In this document: in pieces, positions 21,378-28,943 of the stretch
Layout: each line of letters begins with the position of its first letter
Position numbering within the stretch: position 1 is the first letter of the stretch
NCBI GenBank assembly: GCA_937121005.1
Contig: CAKZKB010000577.1
Location: forward strand, 1 to 28,943
DNA length: 28,943 nt
Origin: an uncultured cyanobacterium
Lineage (GTDB): Bacteria > Cyanobacteriota > Cyanobacteriia > Cyanobacteriales > Geitlerinemataceae
Direction: 5' to 3'
The notes under the pieces: model-generated
Seen by the model: the letters and a program-made list of their open reading frames with translations, nothing else
Databases searched by the model: none
What the model was told of the DNA's origin: nothing
Made by a program: the position numbers and the translations under genes

Positions 21378-21513
21378 GGCATTAAGGCTAGTTAACGGCG
21401 GTTAATGGCGGTTAAGCCTTAACCGACTACAAGGTTAACTTAGCATGATTACTTAGTTTAATGCAAGTTTTCATGCTATATTAGTTAAGGAATGATACCA
21501 CGACCTCGGTTAA
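21201..21513. promoter_or_regulatory. GGTTAA/TTAACC motif array: candidate operator or centromere
   Basis: About 15 copies of GGTTAA or its complement TTAACC occur in ~310 bp, e.g. 21201, 21229, 21243, 21253, 21262, 21275, 21288, 21295, 21368, 21400, 21410, 21419, 21433 and 21508. The copies span the 5' coding end of the 263-aa gene and the divergent promoter region before the RHH gene at 21541. The density is far above the rest of the window and both orientations are used. Confidence 0.65.
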
Positions 21514-21540
21514 TCCCTATGCTGGTCAAGGTTTGCAAAA

Positions 21541-21831
21541 ATGAGAGACAATGGTATGGATGCTAACGATTTAGGCTATACACTCATGGCTGGCGACAAT
21601 CCTCAAACCCGGATCCTTATTCAGTTGAGCGAAGCTGATACAAGGCTCCTCACTTTATGGGCCAAGGTTCACGGACGACCTCGCTCGACTTTTGCCGCAC
21701 AGATTGTCGCAAGTCGGGTTGAAGCAAATCTTGACATCATTAAAAAGCAGGTGGCCGAATACGCCTCAGCTAAAGGCATCTCAGTCAATGAACTGGAAAG
21801 CCAGTGGCTTGGGGACGATGATGATGAGTAA
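21541..21831 (+). CDS. RHH-type DNA-binding protein, 96 aa
   Basis: Residues about 22-55 read RILIQLSEADTRLLTLWAKVHGRPRSTFAAQIVASRV: a beta strand followed by two helices, the ribbon-helix-helix pattern. A helical acidic tail follows, ending DDDDE. It is divergent from the 263-aa regulator across the GGTTAA array, so it is a second candidate for binding that array. The stop overlaps the start of the next gene. It could be a copy-control, antitoxin-like or partition protein. Confidence 0.7.
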   Translation: MRDNGMDANDLGYTLMAGDNPQTRILIQLSEADTRLLTLWAKVHGRPRSTFAAQIVASRVEANLDIIKKQVAEYASAKGISVNELESQWLGDDDDE

Positions 21832-22405
21832 TTCAGAGAAGGCTCGCCGCGCTATCGTGACGATCGGCCCTCTCGAAGTCGAGGGCTTCCAGTTGCCTGA
21901 CGGTTCCTACCGCATGAGCCAAACCCAAGCGGCCGAGGTCGTAGGATTGACCGAACGAAACGCCCGCGATTTTTTGAACTCAAAAGCCCTCAAATCCTTG
22001 CTAGGAGAAGATTATACGCCCGCGAAATTGGTCGAAATCGAAGCGGAAGGCGAACAGTTGCGCGGGCAAAGCCGCATCCGTCCCCTACCCCTGGAAGTGG
22101 TCAGTGCCTACTGGCTCTGGCAATCCCACCGGGGCAACAAGCAAGCCCTATCGTTGTGCGTTGCGCTCGTTACCGAATCTCTAGAACGCCGCTTTGATGC
22201 CGCCTTTGGCGTGTCTCGCACGGAGGCCGAACGGGACGATCTCCTGACAAACCGGATCCAAACCCTAGAGCGCGACTTAAGTCAGTTGGGGGATACTTAC
22301 GCCCTCGACGACACCATTCGAGCGGAAAACCAGGAGCTACAACGCCAACTTAAAGCGCACGGCATCGAGCCGTTTCGAGACTGGCCAACGGAGGAAAAAA
22401 CATGA
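21818..22405 (+). CDS. HTH-containing plasmid protein, about 195 aa
   Basis: Three consecutive Met codons (21818-21826) overlap the end of the RHH gene; any could start. The N-terminus (ITIGPLEVEGFQLPDGSYRMSQTQAAEVVGLTERNARDFLNS) has a helix-turn-helix segment. It is followed by PLPLEVVSAYWLWQSHRGNK and a helical region with a C-terminal coiled coil. Similar unnamed proteins occur on cyanobacterial genomes and plasmids, with an anti-repressor-like flavour. Likely a DNA-binding regulator, co-expressed with the RHH protein. Confidence 0.68.
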   Translation: MMMSNSEKARRAIVTIGPLEVEGFQLPDGSYRMSQTQAAEVVGLTERNARDFLNSKALKSLLGEDYTPAKLVEIEAEGEQLRGQSRIRPLPLEVVSAYWLWQSHRGNKQALSLCVALVTESLERRFDAAFGVSRTEAERDDLLTNRIQTLERDLSQLGDTYALDDTIRAENQELQRQLKAHGIEPFRDWPTEEKT

Positions 22406-22729
22406 CTCAGACTCCACTCAAAACCCTAATTGTTTACCCTAAAGCTGACGGTTCAACTCTTGGGCGACGGTCGGCTACGATTTTGGGATCCGAAAGCTGA
22501 CGAGCATTTGCCCACCTATGAGGATTTAAAGCGCCAGCGCGATCGCGAACGAGCTAACCGACTAGCTGCCAAGCTGCAAGAATTGGACGTTGACCCTGAC
22601 CCTCACGACACACCCCCAGACCAGATACTCTCTATTCCCCGTACTCGCAGGGTTAGAGCGCGGGGGACTGAAAACAGTGGGGAAGCTACTGCACCTGTAC
22701 TGGCAAGGACAGCGATCGCATTTCGCTAA
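22402..22729 (+). pseudogene. Uma2-family remnant (internally deleted, frameshifted)
   Basis: The ATG at 22402 (ATGA overlap with the preceding stop, GGAGG upstream) opens MTQTPLKTL, a typical Uma2-family (DUF820, PD-(D/E)XK endonuclease-like) N-terminus, but that frame ends at 22500. In the +1 frame the C-terminal Uma2 signature continues: GRLRFWDPKADEHLPTYEDL, then a helical RERANRLAAKLQELDVDPD tail. The ~150-residue nuclease core is missing. The result is a degraded gene; a short product of either frame is possible. The last ~35 residues of the open frame to 22729 look non-coding. Confidence 0.55.
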
Positions 22730-22826
22730 AACGGATCATAATTGTACTTAAGCCCCCTCACTGGCAATTTAAGCTGTGAGACTTTTCTGCCATGTCCATC
22801 TAGTCAAACAGTTGACGAAGAAATCT

Positions 22827-23780
22827 ATGCCAACAAAAAAACGAAAAAGGAGAAAAGTTAACGGTAAATGGGCTCGAGTGAAGCCTAAGCACCATTCTCA
22901 CCCGATCGGAGAAGCCTTGAGCTACGTCAAAAATTGGGAATGGCTTCCTACCCATATCGAGCCTCAGCTTGTTCCGCAACATCCAATAGATCCCAATCGA
23001 ATATATTCACGCCACATTCCCATTGAGGATCACTTAAAACTGCAAAAACGGCTTTCCATAGAATATTTTATAGGTCAGGCAGTTTTCGTAATGGCTCTAT
23101 TTGCAGGGCCACCTGTTATTGGATCGTCGTTAGCAGGGACGGCGCTTTACTTTCTTAATGCCCCCACAGCAAATCGAGTAATGTGGAATGCTCGACAGCT
23201 TATCTCTTACAAGAAAGGAGAAGATTTTGAGCGTTATCTTTCTCTTTTAGTAGTCAGAACATTTAGAGAGAAAACCTCTCATATTTACTGCTTATCCACG
23301 CGAAAGCGCCTTTACACCATCGTGCAACGAGGAGATAAACAGAAAAGCTCCGACCTGGATTGTTATATCAAATTTCCAGAATGTGACTTTGCTATTTCTG
23401 GAAAATATCGAGAAGGTCGGGCTTTTCTAACTTCGCATCTCAACCTTAAATCGAAGTCACCAAATGCTAGCAAAGGCAAGAAAATCAACCTTGACGAATT
23501 CCACCAAGGCATTGATTGGTTGAGGCAACATCGAAACCAGATCGTAGATCGCGAACCGATTCGAGTCGTAGTTCTCTCAGATGGAGTATGGGATCCACCT
23601 GCCTCCGACAAACTGTACGAACGAATCGGAGAGCATCAGTTTGTAAAAATCAACAAGGATGGTCACACAACCTATATCATGGAAGCAAGTCAGCTTGTTC
23701 CGTTCATCGGAGCGAAAATCGAACAAAACAATGAGGAGAGGGAGCTTTCCGCATCTATGATGCATACTAACTCCCTCTAA
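22827..23780 (+). CDS. Unknown membrane protein with cytoplasmic domain, 317 aa
   Basis: The start is set at ATG 22827, giving a strongly basic N-terminus (MPTKKRKRRKVNGKW). Hydrophobic segments at residues about 79-112 likely form a membrane hairpin. The remaining ~200 residues are soluble, with FERYLSLLVVRTFREK, SSDLDCYIKFPECDFAI and REPIRVVVLSDGVW. The DLDCYI/E/SGKY order is loosely like a restriction-nuclease fold, but too weak to call. Base composition is more AT-rich than neighbouring mob and rep genes, hinting at separate acquisition. It stands alone between the Uma2 remnant and the rep leader. Confidence 0.6.
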   Translation: MPTKKRKRRKVNGKWARVKPKHHSHPIGEALSYVKNWEWLPTHIEPQLVPQHPIDPNRIYSRHIPIEDHLKLQKRLSIEYFIGQAVFVMALFAGPPVIGSSLAGTALYFLNAPTANRVMWNARQLISYKKGEDFERYLSLLVVRTFREKTSHIYCLSTRKRLYTIVQRGDKQKSSDLDCYIKFPECDFAISGKYREGRAFLTSHLNLKSKSPNASKGKKINLDEFHQGIDWLRQHRNQIVDREPIRVVVLSDGVWDPPASDKLYERIGEHQFVKINKDGHTTYIMEASQLVPFIGAKIEQNNEERELSASMMHTNSL

Positions 23781-24078
23781 GTCCAGGGGACAGAGTAGGC
23801 CAACTGAAATCTTGGCGGATTTTAACACCTACTCAACACCTGTAGCAGTGGCTTCGACATGGAGCCGAAGTTACTACAATGCTACCAGTTCTTTGCTGGT
23901 TGTGCTGTAGTATATCCCCCCATTTGCGGAAACTCACTACAGATGTAAGTCCCTGGCGTTGACCACAACTGCCGGAGACCCAAACATTGAAAGGGATTCA
24001 CCAATCACAAACATCTAGCCCCAAACGCCACCACTTCACCACGTCACTGGCAATTCGCCCCAGTGAAGGGGGCGATCG
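23781..24078 (+). promoter_or_regulatory. Structured leader of the rep gene
   Basis: No gene is seen. Several hairpins are visible: TGTAG/CTACA (23841-23845 with 23874-23878) enclosing CTTCG/CGAAG; ACCAG/CTGGT with a 7-nt loop (23884-23900); and TCACTGG/CCAGTGA with a 9-nt loop (24044-24066). The last ends immediately before the AAGGGGG ribosome site of rep. Such structure suits antisense-RNA or translational control of copy number. Confidence 0.45.
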
Positions 24079-27000
24079 ATGAGCCTGACCCCGACGCGAT
24101 GGAACCAGCCGTGTCCGATCTGCCAGAAGACCAATGGCAACTGTCGGACGAAGCAGGGATCCCCCAACGGGTACGTGCAGTGCATGACCCTATTAGACGG
24201 GCCTGCACCGCCGGGATACCGCTATATTGGCCCCGACAAGCGAGCCGGACAGTGGGGCCAGTTCGTTCTCGGCGATGGCGACGGCGACCCGAATATCGCC
24301 GCCGAACTAGAAAAGCGGCAACGAGAACGAGAAGCCAGCGAACGGGAAGCCTTAGCCCGGTCTCTCCCTATCCCCGATCGCGATCGGGGATATCGTCGGC
24401 TGGCTTCCGAGTTGGGGTTAGCCAAGTGCGATCGCGACAGCTTGCTGGCCCGAGGCTTTGAAGGCAGCGATTTAGATCGACTCCCCTTCTTTAGCGTGGG
24501 CAAGTACCAGCGCGTCCCGTGCGGATTGCCCGATGGCTTCCCCGGCGTTGCCGATGGCAAGATTCTTGTCGCTGGCGACGGGTTCGCGTGCCCCGTCCCC
24601 ACCCCGGACGGACTCATTGCAGGCTGGCAATTCCGACTCCACGACCCCGGTGACGGTGGCAAATACCGATGGGCCAAGAATGCCAAGCTATCCATCGGGG
24701 AAATGCCGATGGGCTACCATCGTCCCAACGAACAAACCGCGAATTATATCGGTTTGTGCGAGTCGCCATCGATTAAGCCCGCATTAGCCGCCAAGAAACT
24801 AGGGACGATCGTCTTGGGTGCGGCATCGGCAAACTTCTCAGCATCGCCCCAACAATTCAAGGAATATCTGTCAAAAGCCAGCGAGGAAACCGGGTCTAAA
24901 ACCGTCGTTCTCTTCCCCGATGGCGGGATGCTCGACAAGAAACACAAGACCGTCCGCAAATGTTATGCTCGCGCCCTAAAGTTAGCCAAAAAGTGGGGGT
25001 ATTCTGTCAAAATTGCCTGGTGGAATCAGTGGAATAAAGCCGATGGAGATATCGATGAAATTGGCAGCGAAGCCATTGCCAACATCGAACATATCGAGCC
25101 GTCTCGGTACTTTACGCACCTGTTAAACCAGTACGCCAATCGCACCAAAAACGAGCGAGCTACTGTCAATGGCGCTAAGGCAGAAAACCAGGAATTCCTA
25201 GAAGACGATAGCTCTCAAGAGGTTGCCGCGTCCTTACTTGTCGAGCGCAATATCTATGATGACTTGAGTTCGCTTGGCGATTACGAGCCTAACATCCGTC
25301 TCAACTGCGAGCGATTGCCTGAAGACCTCTATCAGTTAGTGCCTCAGTCGGGTATTGCTTGGCTCTATTCAATTTATGCAAGCGGCAAATCTAAAGCAGT
25401 CATCGGCCCCGTCATTGAACGAGCCAAAAACGAAGGCAAAACTGTACTATCTGTAGCGGTTCGGATTAGTATCGGTCGCGAACAATCGACTAAATTCGAC
25501 ATCACTTGGATCGATGAGTTCGGGCAAAAGCATAGCACTTGTGGCGTGTGCTTTGACTCGTTGCTAAAGGTAGTCAATCGCCATTGGGACGTAATTATTA
25601 TCGATGAGGCACGCGCCGGGGTCAAACACCTTTTAACGGGCAATACCCACATCGGCAAAATCCGTCCGCAGGTGTTAAAGGCGTTCCGAGGAGTCATTGG
25701 CGACACGCTCAACAATGGCGGCTTGTTGTTGCTAGCAGATGCCGACCTCACCCATGTCGAAATCGACTACGTTCGTCAATTTGCACCGTCCGCGCCCGTG
25801 TTTGGCATCCTTAACGAACATACGGGGCCGAGTTTTCCCATCGACTTCTACCGGGAAAAGCGAGGCACTTTGCAGTCTCGTTTAATGCAGTCAATTAGCA
25901 GCGCGATCGTTTCTCCATTGAATCGGGGACAAGACCCCGAGCCTATACTTGTTTGTGCCGACAGCCAGAAAGAGCTAGAAGCGCTGCACCGGGAAATTAT
26001 CAAGAAATTCCCCCAACTTTCGGAGCGCGTTTGCCGCGTTGATTCCAAGACATCAACCGAGGAGTTTGCTAAGCAGTTTTGCGCCAATCCCAATCGCTTT
26101 ATCGAGCAAACTCGTCCGTTAGTGATGCTCTATTCTCCTACCGTTTTCGTCGGTGTGAGCATCGAGATTGAGTGGTTTGCGTATTTAGTCAGCTTCTATT
26201 TTGGGACGCTAGAGCCAGTAGAATTTACCCAATTATGTAAGCGGTATCGTCCCATCGTGCCGACTGCAATTTGGGCATCCGACACGACGACAAACTGGGA
26301 TGGAATCAATTCTTGCAACCCAAAAGAAGTTAAGAGTATTCTTGCAGCCAAACTGCACGAATCTCATCAAGCCACCAACGAAGTTATCGCCCTGCTGCGG
26401 GCTGAATCGTCGTCGGCTGTAGAGTTGGGCGAAAAGATTATGGCACTCGGAAAAGGAGAATACAGCAGCCCCCATCTAGACGCATGGTGTAAAATTAAAG
26501 CACGGGATAATTATACAAAATATCGCCGTGCTGATATTTTGAAAGAACACTTAGAAGACCGCGTAAATGCGCGTTTACAAATCAAGATGGGAGAAGCAAC
26601 TACCGAAACCGAAGCCAACAAACAGCAGCGACAGGCGATTAAAGCAGAGGAGGCGCAAGCGCTTTCTGATGCGGCTTTAAGCGATATGACGATCGAGGAG
26701 GCGCAAGCCATCCTAGACGATCCCAGTACGTCGTACAAAGAGCGCATCGAAGCTCACGGCGTGATGTTGCGAGAGCGCTATCAAGGAGTGCAATGGACTC
26801 CCGATATGTGCCTGTTCTCGATAGTAGATAACCCCACCTTCTTGTCATCTCAGTCGCGTTTTTACTGGCTGCATAATTTAGAGAAGCTACGGTTACGAGA
26901 GGCAAAACATATCGCCAAACACGAGAAAAAATGGCTCGAAGGCGATGTTTTCTTGCCCGATATCAATGCCGAGTTTCCCCGATTGCAGTGTCTCGCTCGT

Positions 27001-27735
27001 TGGGGTTTTCTAGATATCATTGCCGCTTTAGAAGCGGGGGAAGAACTCAATGCCTCATCTGATGTTATCGTCAAGGCTTTTGACGCGATGAAGCGCGATA
27101 AGAAGTCCCTAAAACGACATTTCAATATCACCATCAAACCGCCCAAAAAACGCAAGAAACGCCAGCACAAAGGTGGTACGTCGCCAATTGCTTTAACGAA
27201 TCGGATGCTGCGATGGCTTGGCGTACCGATTAAAGTTCGTAAGTTGAGCGATGGCAGCCGCCTCTACTCTCTCAACAGCGAGTTTTATTACTCTCCCCAT
27301 CGTTGCTCGATTCAGGTCGCCTTAAAGACCCGACACGAGTCCGCCTTGGGCTTTAACAAAGACGACTACCCGCAAGATATGAATTGGGGCGCGTGTCGGT
27401 TGTCTTTGAAATACTATCGAGAGCAATTCGAGATCGCACGGGGAATAGACAGCCAGCCAGTCAGCGATCCCGAACCCGTGCCACCGCCATTGCCACCACC
27501 GGATCCCGTCCCGCCACCGATACCACCGCCATCGCCACCACAAGAACGCTGGCTATCCATTCCCGAAAATTGCCCGATCCGGTGGCTTGCTAGCGTCCGC
27601 GATCGCCTCATCAAAGAGGGACACGATCTAGTAAGGCTGACGGGTAAGACCTTATGGATACCGCGATCTGACGGATGCGGCGAACGACCCGAAAAATTGC
27701 GACCGAATGAGTTCGCAGCACTAACAAGCACTTAG
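24079..27735 (+). CDS. Plasmid replication protein, CyRepA1 (DUF3854) type, 1218 aa
   Basis: This is a primase-helicase-like initiator. An N-terminal zinc-finger-like cluster (C12, C15, C22, C35) precedes a helical linker and a DUF3854/TOPRIM-like domain (about residues 220-340, YIGLCESPSIKPALAAKK, then KTVVLFPDGG). A helicase-like ATPase follows, with a Walker A-like IYASGKSK near 432-439 and Walker B VIIIDEA near 515-521, then LLADADL near 551-557. The C-terminal third is helical and basic. A proline-rich linker (about 1131-1155) separates a last ~60-residue domain (WLSIPENCPIRWLAS...). ATG 24079 has AAGGGGG upstream. The iteron region lies directly downstream. Confidence 0.85.
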   Translation: MSLTPTRWNQPCPICQKTNGNCRTKQGSPNGYVQCMTLLDGPAPPGYRYIGPDKRAGQWGQFVLGDGDGDPNIAAELEKRQREREASEREALARSLPIPDRDRGYRRLASELGLAKCDRDSLLARGFEGSDLDRLPFFSVGKYQRVPCGLPDGFPGVADGKILVAGDGFACPVPTPDGLIAGWQFRLHDPGDGGKYRWAKNAKLSIGEMPMGYHRPNEQTANYIGLCESPSIKPALAAKKLGTIVLGAASANFSASPQQFKEYLSKASEETGSKTVVLFPDGGMLDKKHKTVRKCYARALKLAKKWGYSVKIAWWNQWNKADGDIDEIGSEAIANIEHIEPSRYFTHLLNQYANRTKNERATVNGAKAENQEFLEDDSSQEVAASLLVERNIYDDLSSLGDYEPNIRLNCERLPEDLYQLVPQSGIAWLYSIYASGKSKAVIGPVIERAKNEGKTVLSVAVRISIGREQSTKFDITWIDEFGQKHSTCGVCFDSLLKVVNRHWDVIIIDEARAGVKHLLTGNTHIGKIRPQVLKAFRGVIGDTLNNGGLLLLADADLTHVEIDYVRQFAPSAPVFGILNEHTGPSFPIDFYREKRGTLQSRLMQSISSAIVSPLNRGQDPEPILVCADSQKELEALHREIIKKFPQLSERVCRVDSKTSTEEFAKQFCANPNRFIEQTRPLVMLYSPTVFVGVSIEIEWFAYLVSFYFGTLEPVEFTQLCKRYRPIVPTAIWASDTTTNWDGINSCNPKEVKSILAAKLHESHQATNEVIALLRAESSSAVELGEKIMALGKGEYSSPHLDAWCKIKARDNYTKYRRADILKEHLEDRVNARLQIKMGEATTETEANKQQRQAIKAEEAQALSDAALSDMTIEEAQAILDDPSTSYKERIEAHGVMLRERYQGVQWTPDMCLFSIVDNPTFLSSQSRFYWLHNLEKLRLREAKHIAKHEKKWLEGDVFLPDINAEFPRLQCLARWGFLDIIAALEAGEELNASSDVIVKAFDAMKRDKKSLKRHFNITIKPPKKRKKRQHKGGTSPIALTNRMLRWLGVPIKVRKLSDGSRLYSLNSEFYYSPHRCSIQVALKTRHESALGFNKDDYPQDMNWGACRLSLKYYREQFEIARGIDSQPVSDPEPVPPPLPPPDPVPPPIPPPSPPQERWLSIPENCPIRWLASVRDRLIKEGHDLVRLTGKTLWIPRSDGCGERPEKLRPNEFAALTST

Positions 27736-27769
27736 CGGACGCTCGCATCGTTTCTAAGCCGCGATAATC

Positions 27770-27796
27770 CCCCGATAGGCACTTAGCCTACCGGGG
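27770..27796 (+). terminator. Strong hairpin after rep
   Basis: CCCCGATAGGC (27770-27780) and GCCTACCGGGG (27786-27796) pair over 11 bp with one mismatch and a 5-nt loop. It lies 35 bp after the rep stop. No T-run follows, so it may stabilise the transcript 3' end or act at the origin instead. Confidence 0.5.
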
Positions 27797-27835
27797 CGAT
27801 CGTCATGGGCAAATGGGGCAATTTTAAGGGGATCT

Positions 27836-27863
27836 CTTTGCTCAACTAATAAGGTGAGGCAAG
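27836..27863 (+). repeat. Origin-region direct repeat, copy 1
   Basis: CTTTGCTCAACTAATAAGGT then GAGGCAAG. It is repeated at 28249-28275 with one substitution and one inserted base. The inverted arms TTGCTCA/TGAGGCAA are slightly bulged here. Confidence 0.6.
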
Positions 27864-27887
27864 CAATAGCGGATCGGCATGGGGGCA

Positions 27888-27908
27888 ATGCGATACCATG
27901 CCGGGAAT
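27888..27908 (+). repeat. Outlying iteron copy near rep
   Basis: ATGCGATACCATGCCGGGAA fits the iteron pattern. It is overlapped by an inverted repeat CGGCATGG (27875-27882)/CCATGCCG (27896-27903), so this copy may have an added dimeric site. Confidence 0.5.
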
Positions 27909-28248
27909 GGCAGCGAGCGGGCTGGCGATCGCCCCGTTTTGGGGTCTAAAGCCAGCGAGAAATCTCTTTTTGTACTCATTTTGTACTAACAATATAGTCC
28001 GGCACTTTTGACCCTGTATATAGTAAATGCCGGGGGAATTGCCGCCCCGGAATCCCTTCTGTCGAGCCACTTTCGAGGGATATCCTTGTCTGTTCGTGTC
28101 GTCGTTTGGGGCAAGGTGAGGGGGGCGATCTCTAGGCAATCGCTTACAAAATCAGTAGCGGCGGTGCGCCGGGGGAGAATTGGCGCGTTCGCGGAAATTC
28201 CGGTGCAGTATGGATAGAGCCGAAAAGCAGCGCAGACAGCACATATAG

Positions 28249-28275
28249 CTTTGCTCAACTAACAAGGTGAGCAAG
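28249..28275 (+). repeat. Origin-region direct repeat, copy 2
   Basis: CTTTGCTCAACTAACAAGGT then GAGCAAG. It contains a perfect inverted repeat TTGCTCA (28251-28257)/TGAGCAA (28268-28274). It lies 413 bp after copy 1. Confidence 0.6.
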
Positions 28276-28401
28276 GTCTCAGGCGCGTTATCTGTGGAGT
28301 TGTGCGGGGTCGCGGCGATAATCGCTCAAATCCTCTAAGGGAGTGCATTCTGGCGATTCCGAGCAGCCTTGTCGGGGGTGCGGGGTGAGCCATCGGCGGC
28401 G

Positions 28402-28932
28402 ATGCGATACCGAGCCGGGTAGAGTGTGTGACGAACACGGCGAAAATTATTAGTACAATCGCAGTACACAAGGGGCGATCGTGTCGTGTTTGTGGATCCA
28501 GCTTGAGGTCGTCAAGACGAACGCGCCCTTAATTGTACGATTATCGATAGCGATAGAGGTGGATCCACTTTTGGAGACGATCGCGTTCGCGGTATCTGAT
28601 ACCAAGCCGGGGAAAGAGAGTCGATGTGATATCAAAGCGGGCAACGGGCAGAACTGTAATAAAAATTAACATTAAGGTAGTGCGGCGCATAGCATCGTTA
28701 GCATCAGATGTCAAGGCGAGCAAAAGTGCCGATTAAGGAAAACTTATCAATCGCGGGATTGACATCGCATGGGGACAGGCGGGAATATGATATCGAGCCG
28801 GGAATCGATAAGATATCCGTATCAGTGGCGGCGATAGATACAGATATGTGATGCCAAAGCGGGAAATCGATAGGAATATATGATGCTAACGCGGGAAAAA
28901 GTGCGTGGGGCATCCGATATCGAGGCGGGAAG
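28402..28932 (+). repeat. Iteron array, eight direct copies
   Basis: Copies start at 28402, 28594, 28624, 28703, 28785, 28846, 28878 and 28912, all on the plus strand. The pattern is AT, two variable bases, GATRYC, then RANSCGGGAA. Neighbouring copies are often 30-34 bp apart, about three helical turns. The array continues to within 11 bp of the window end and may extend beyond it. Iterons next to a Rep gene normally bind the initiator. Confidence 0.7.
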
Positions 28933-28943
28933 CGGCAAAATCG

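Larger units (their letters stand above)
27837..28943. other. Gene-free candidate replication origin region
   Basis: From the rep stop to the window end I see no credible gene; the open frames are short and lack coding character. The region holds iterons, two long direct repeats, an AT-rich stretch (28654-28678) between iterons that could be the melting site, and TTGTACT/AGTACAA motifs (27971, 27982, 28452, 28464). DnaA-box-like TGTGGATCC is at 28491. Position next to rep and iteron content make it the best origin candidate. It runs off the window. Confidence 0.65.

Noticed and set aside
22758..24055. 12-bp repeat TCACTGGCAATT at 22758 and 24044
   Set aside because: Only two copies of a short word; could be chance. 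The hairpin at 24044 is noted separately.
27846..28913. Several 60-97 aa open frames in the origin region
   Set aside because: Low-complexity or mixed-strand frames overlapping iterons and repeats, without ribosome sites or recognisable domains.
1..28943. Hairpin telomere ends at the window ends
   Set aside because: A hairpin-ended linear replicon should show the same sequence inverted at both ends; the first bases (TTGGTGGCGA) do not match the complement of the last (CGATTTTGCC).
1..28943. CRISPR array, tRNA, rRNA or IS element
   Set aside because: No regularly spaced identical repeats with spacers, no cloverleaf or rRNA-like stretch, and no transposase with flanking inverted repeats were seen.

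Overview
The window looks like a plasmid of a cyanobacterium, probably filamentous. The HIP1-type octamer GCGATCGC and its core CGATCG are scattered throughout. The replication protein is of the CyRepA1 (DUF3854) type, and the sigma factor / DUF1822 / CHAT-CHASE2 trio is typical of cyanobacteria. Replication, partition, mobilization and a candidate origin all lie within 29 kb, so this may be a whole replicon or most of one. The two ends share no obvious direct overlap and are not inverted copies of each other, so circular or linear form cannot be decided from the ends.

Layout. (1) 98-3187: unknown minus-strand genes, then divergently a tyrosine-recombinase-fold protein that reads as a protelomerase (telomere resolvase). 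(2) 3376-4950: a small membrane-anchored protein sharing a SAP-like module with the protelomerase, then a ParA plus ribbon-helix-helix (RHH) partition operon preceded by a TGCAGTA repeat array. (3) 5054-11608: a signalling cassette of sigma factor, DUF1822 and CHAT-CHASE2 protein, followed on the other strand by three secreted proteins (a broken CAP-domain protein, a small DUF928-like protein, a pentapeptide-repeat protein). A highly conserved ~41-bp element stands upstream of the sigma gene and of all three secreted genes. (4) 11764-16421: a catalytic-domain-only tyrosine recombinase, a DUF4351 nuclease-like protein, two unknown proteins, and a mobilization block (MobC-like protein, relaxase, and a second mob gene nested out of frame inside the relaxase). 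(5) 16539-21377, minus strand: a compact operon of DNA-binding proteins, up to six tiny membrane proteins, a coiled-coil protein and a membrane-anchored FtsK/HerA-like ATPase, headed by a dense GGTTAA array. (6) 21541-23780: an RHH protein, a DNA-binding-like protein, a Uma2 remnant and an unknown membrane protein. (7) 24079-27735: the large Rep protein. (8) 27736-28943: a gene-free origin-like region with iterons.

How it may work together. Rep (24079) probably acts at the iterons of 28402-28932. Two outlying copies of the same iteron flank the protelomerase gene, which would tie that gene to replication control. ParA/RHH segregates the plasmid. The mob genes make it mobilizable by a helper. 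The operon of 16539-21377 matches no conjugation, phage or secretion system I recognise. It is the best candidate for an undescribed system, together with the protelomerase and the sigma-linked promoter motif.
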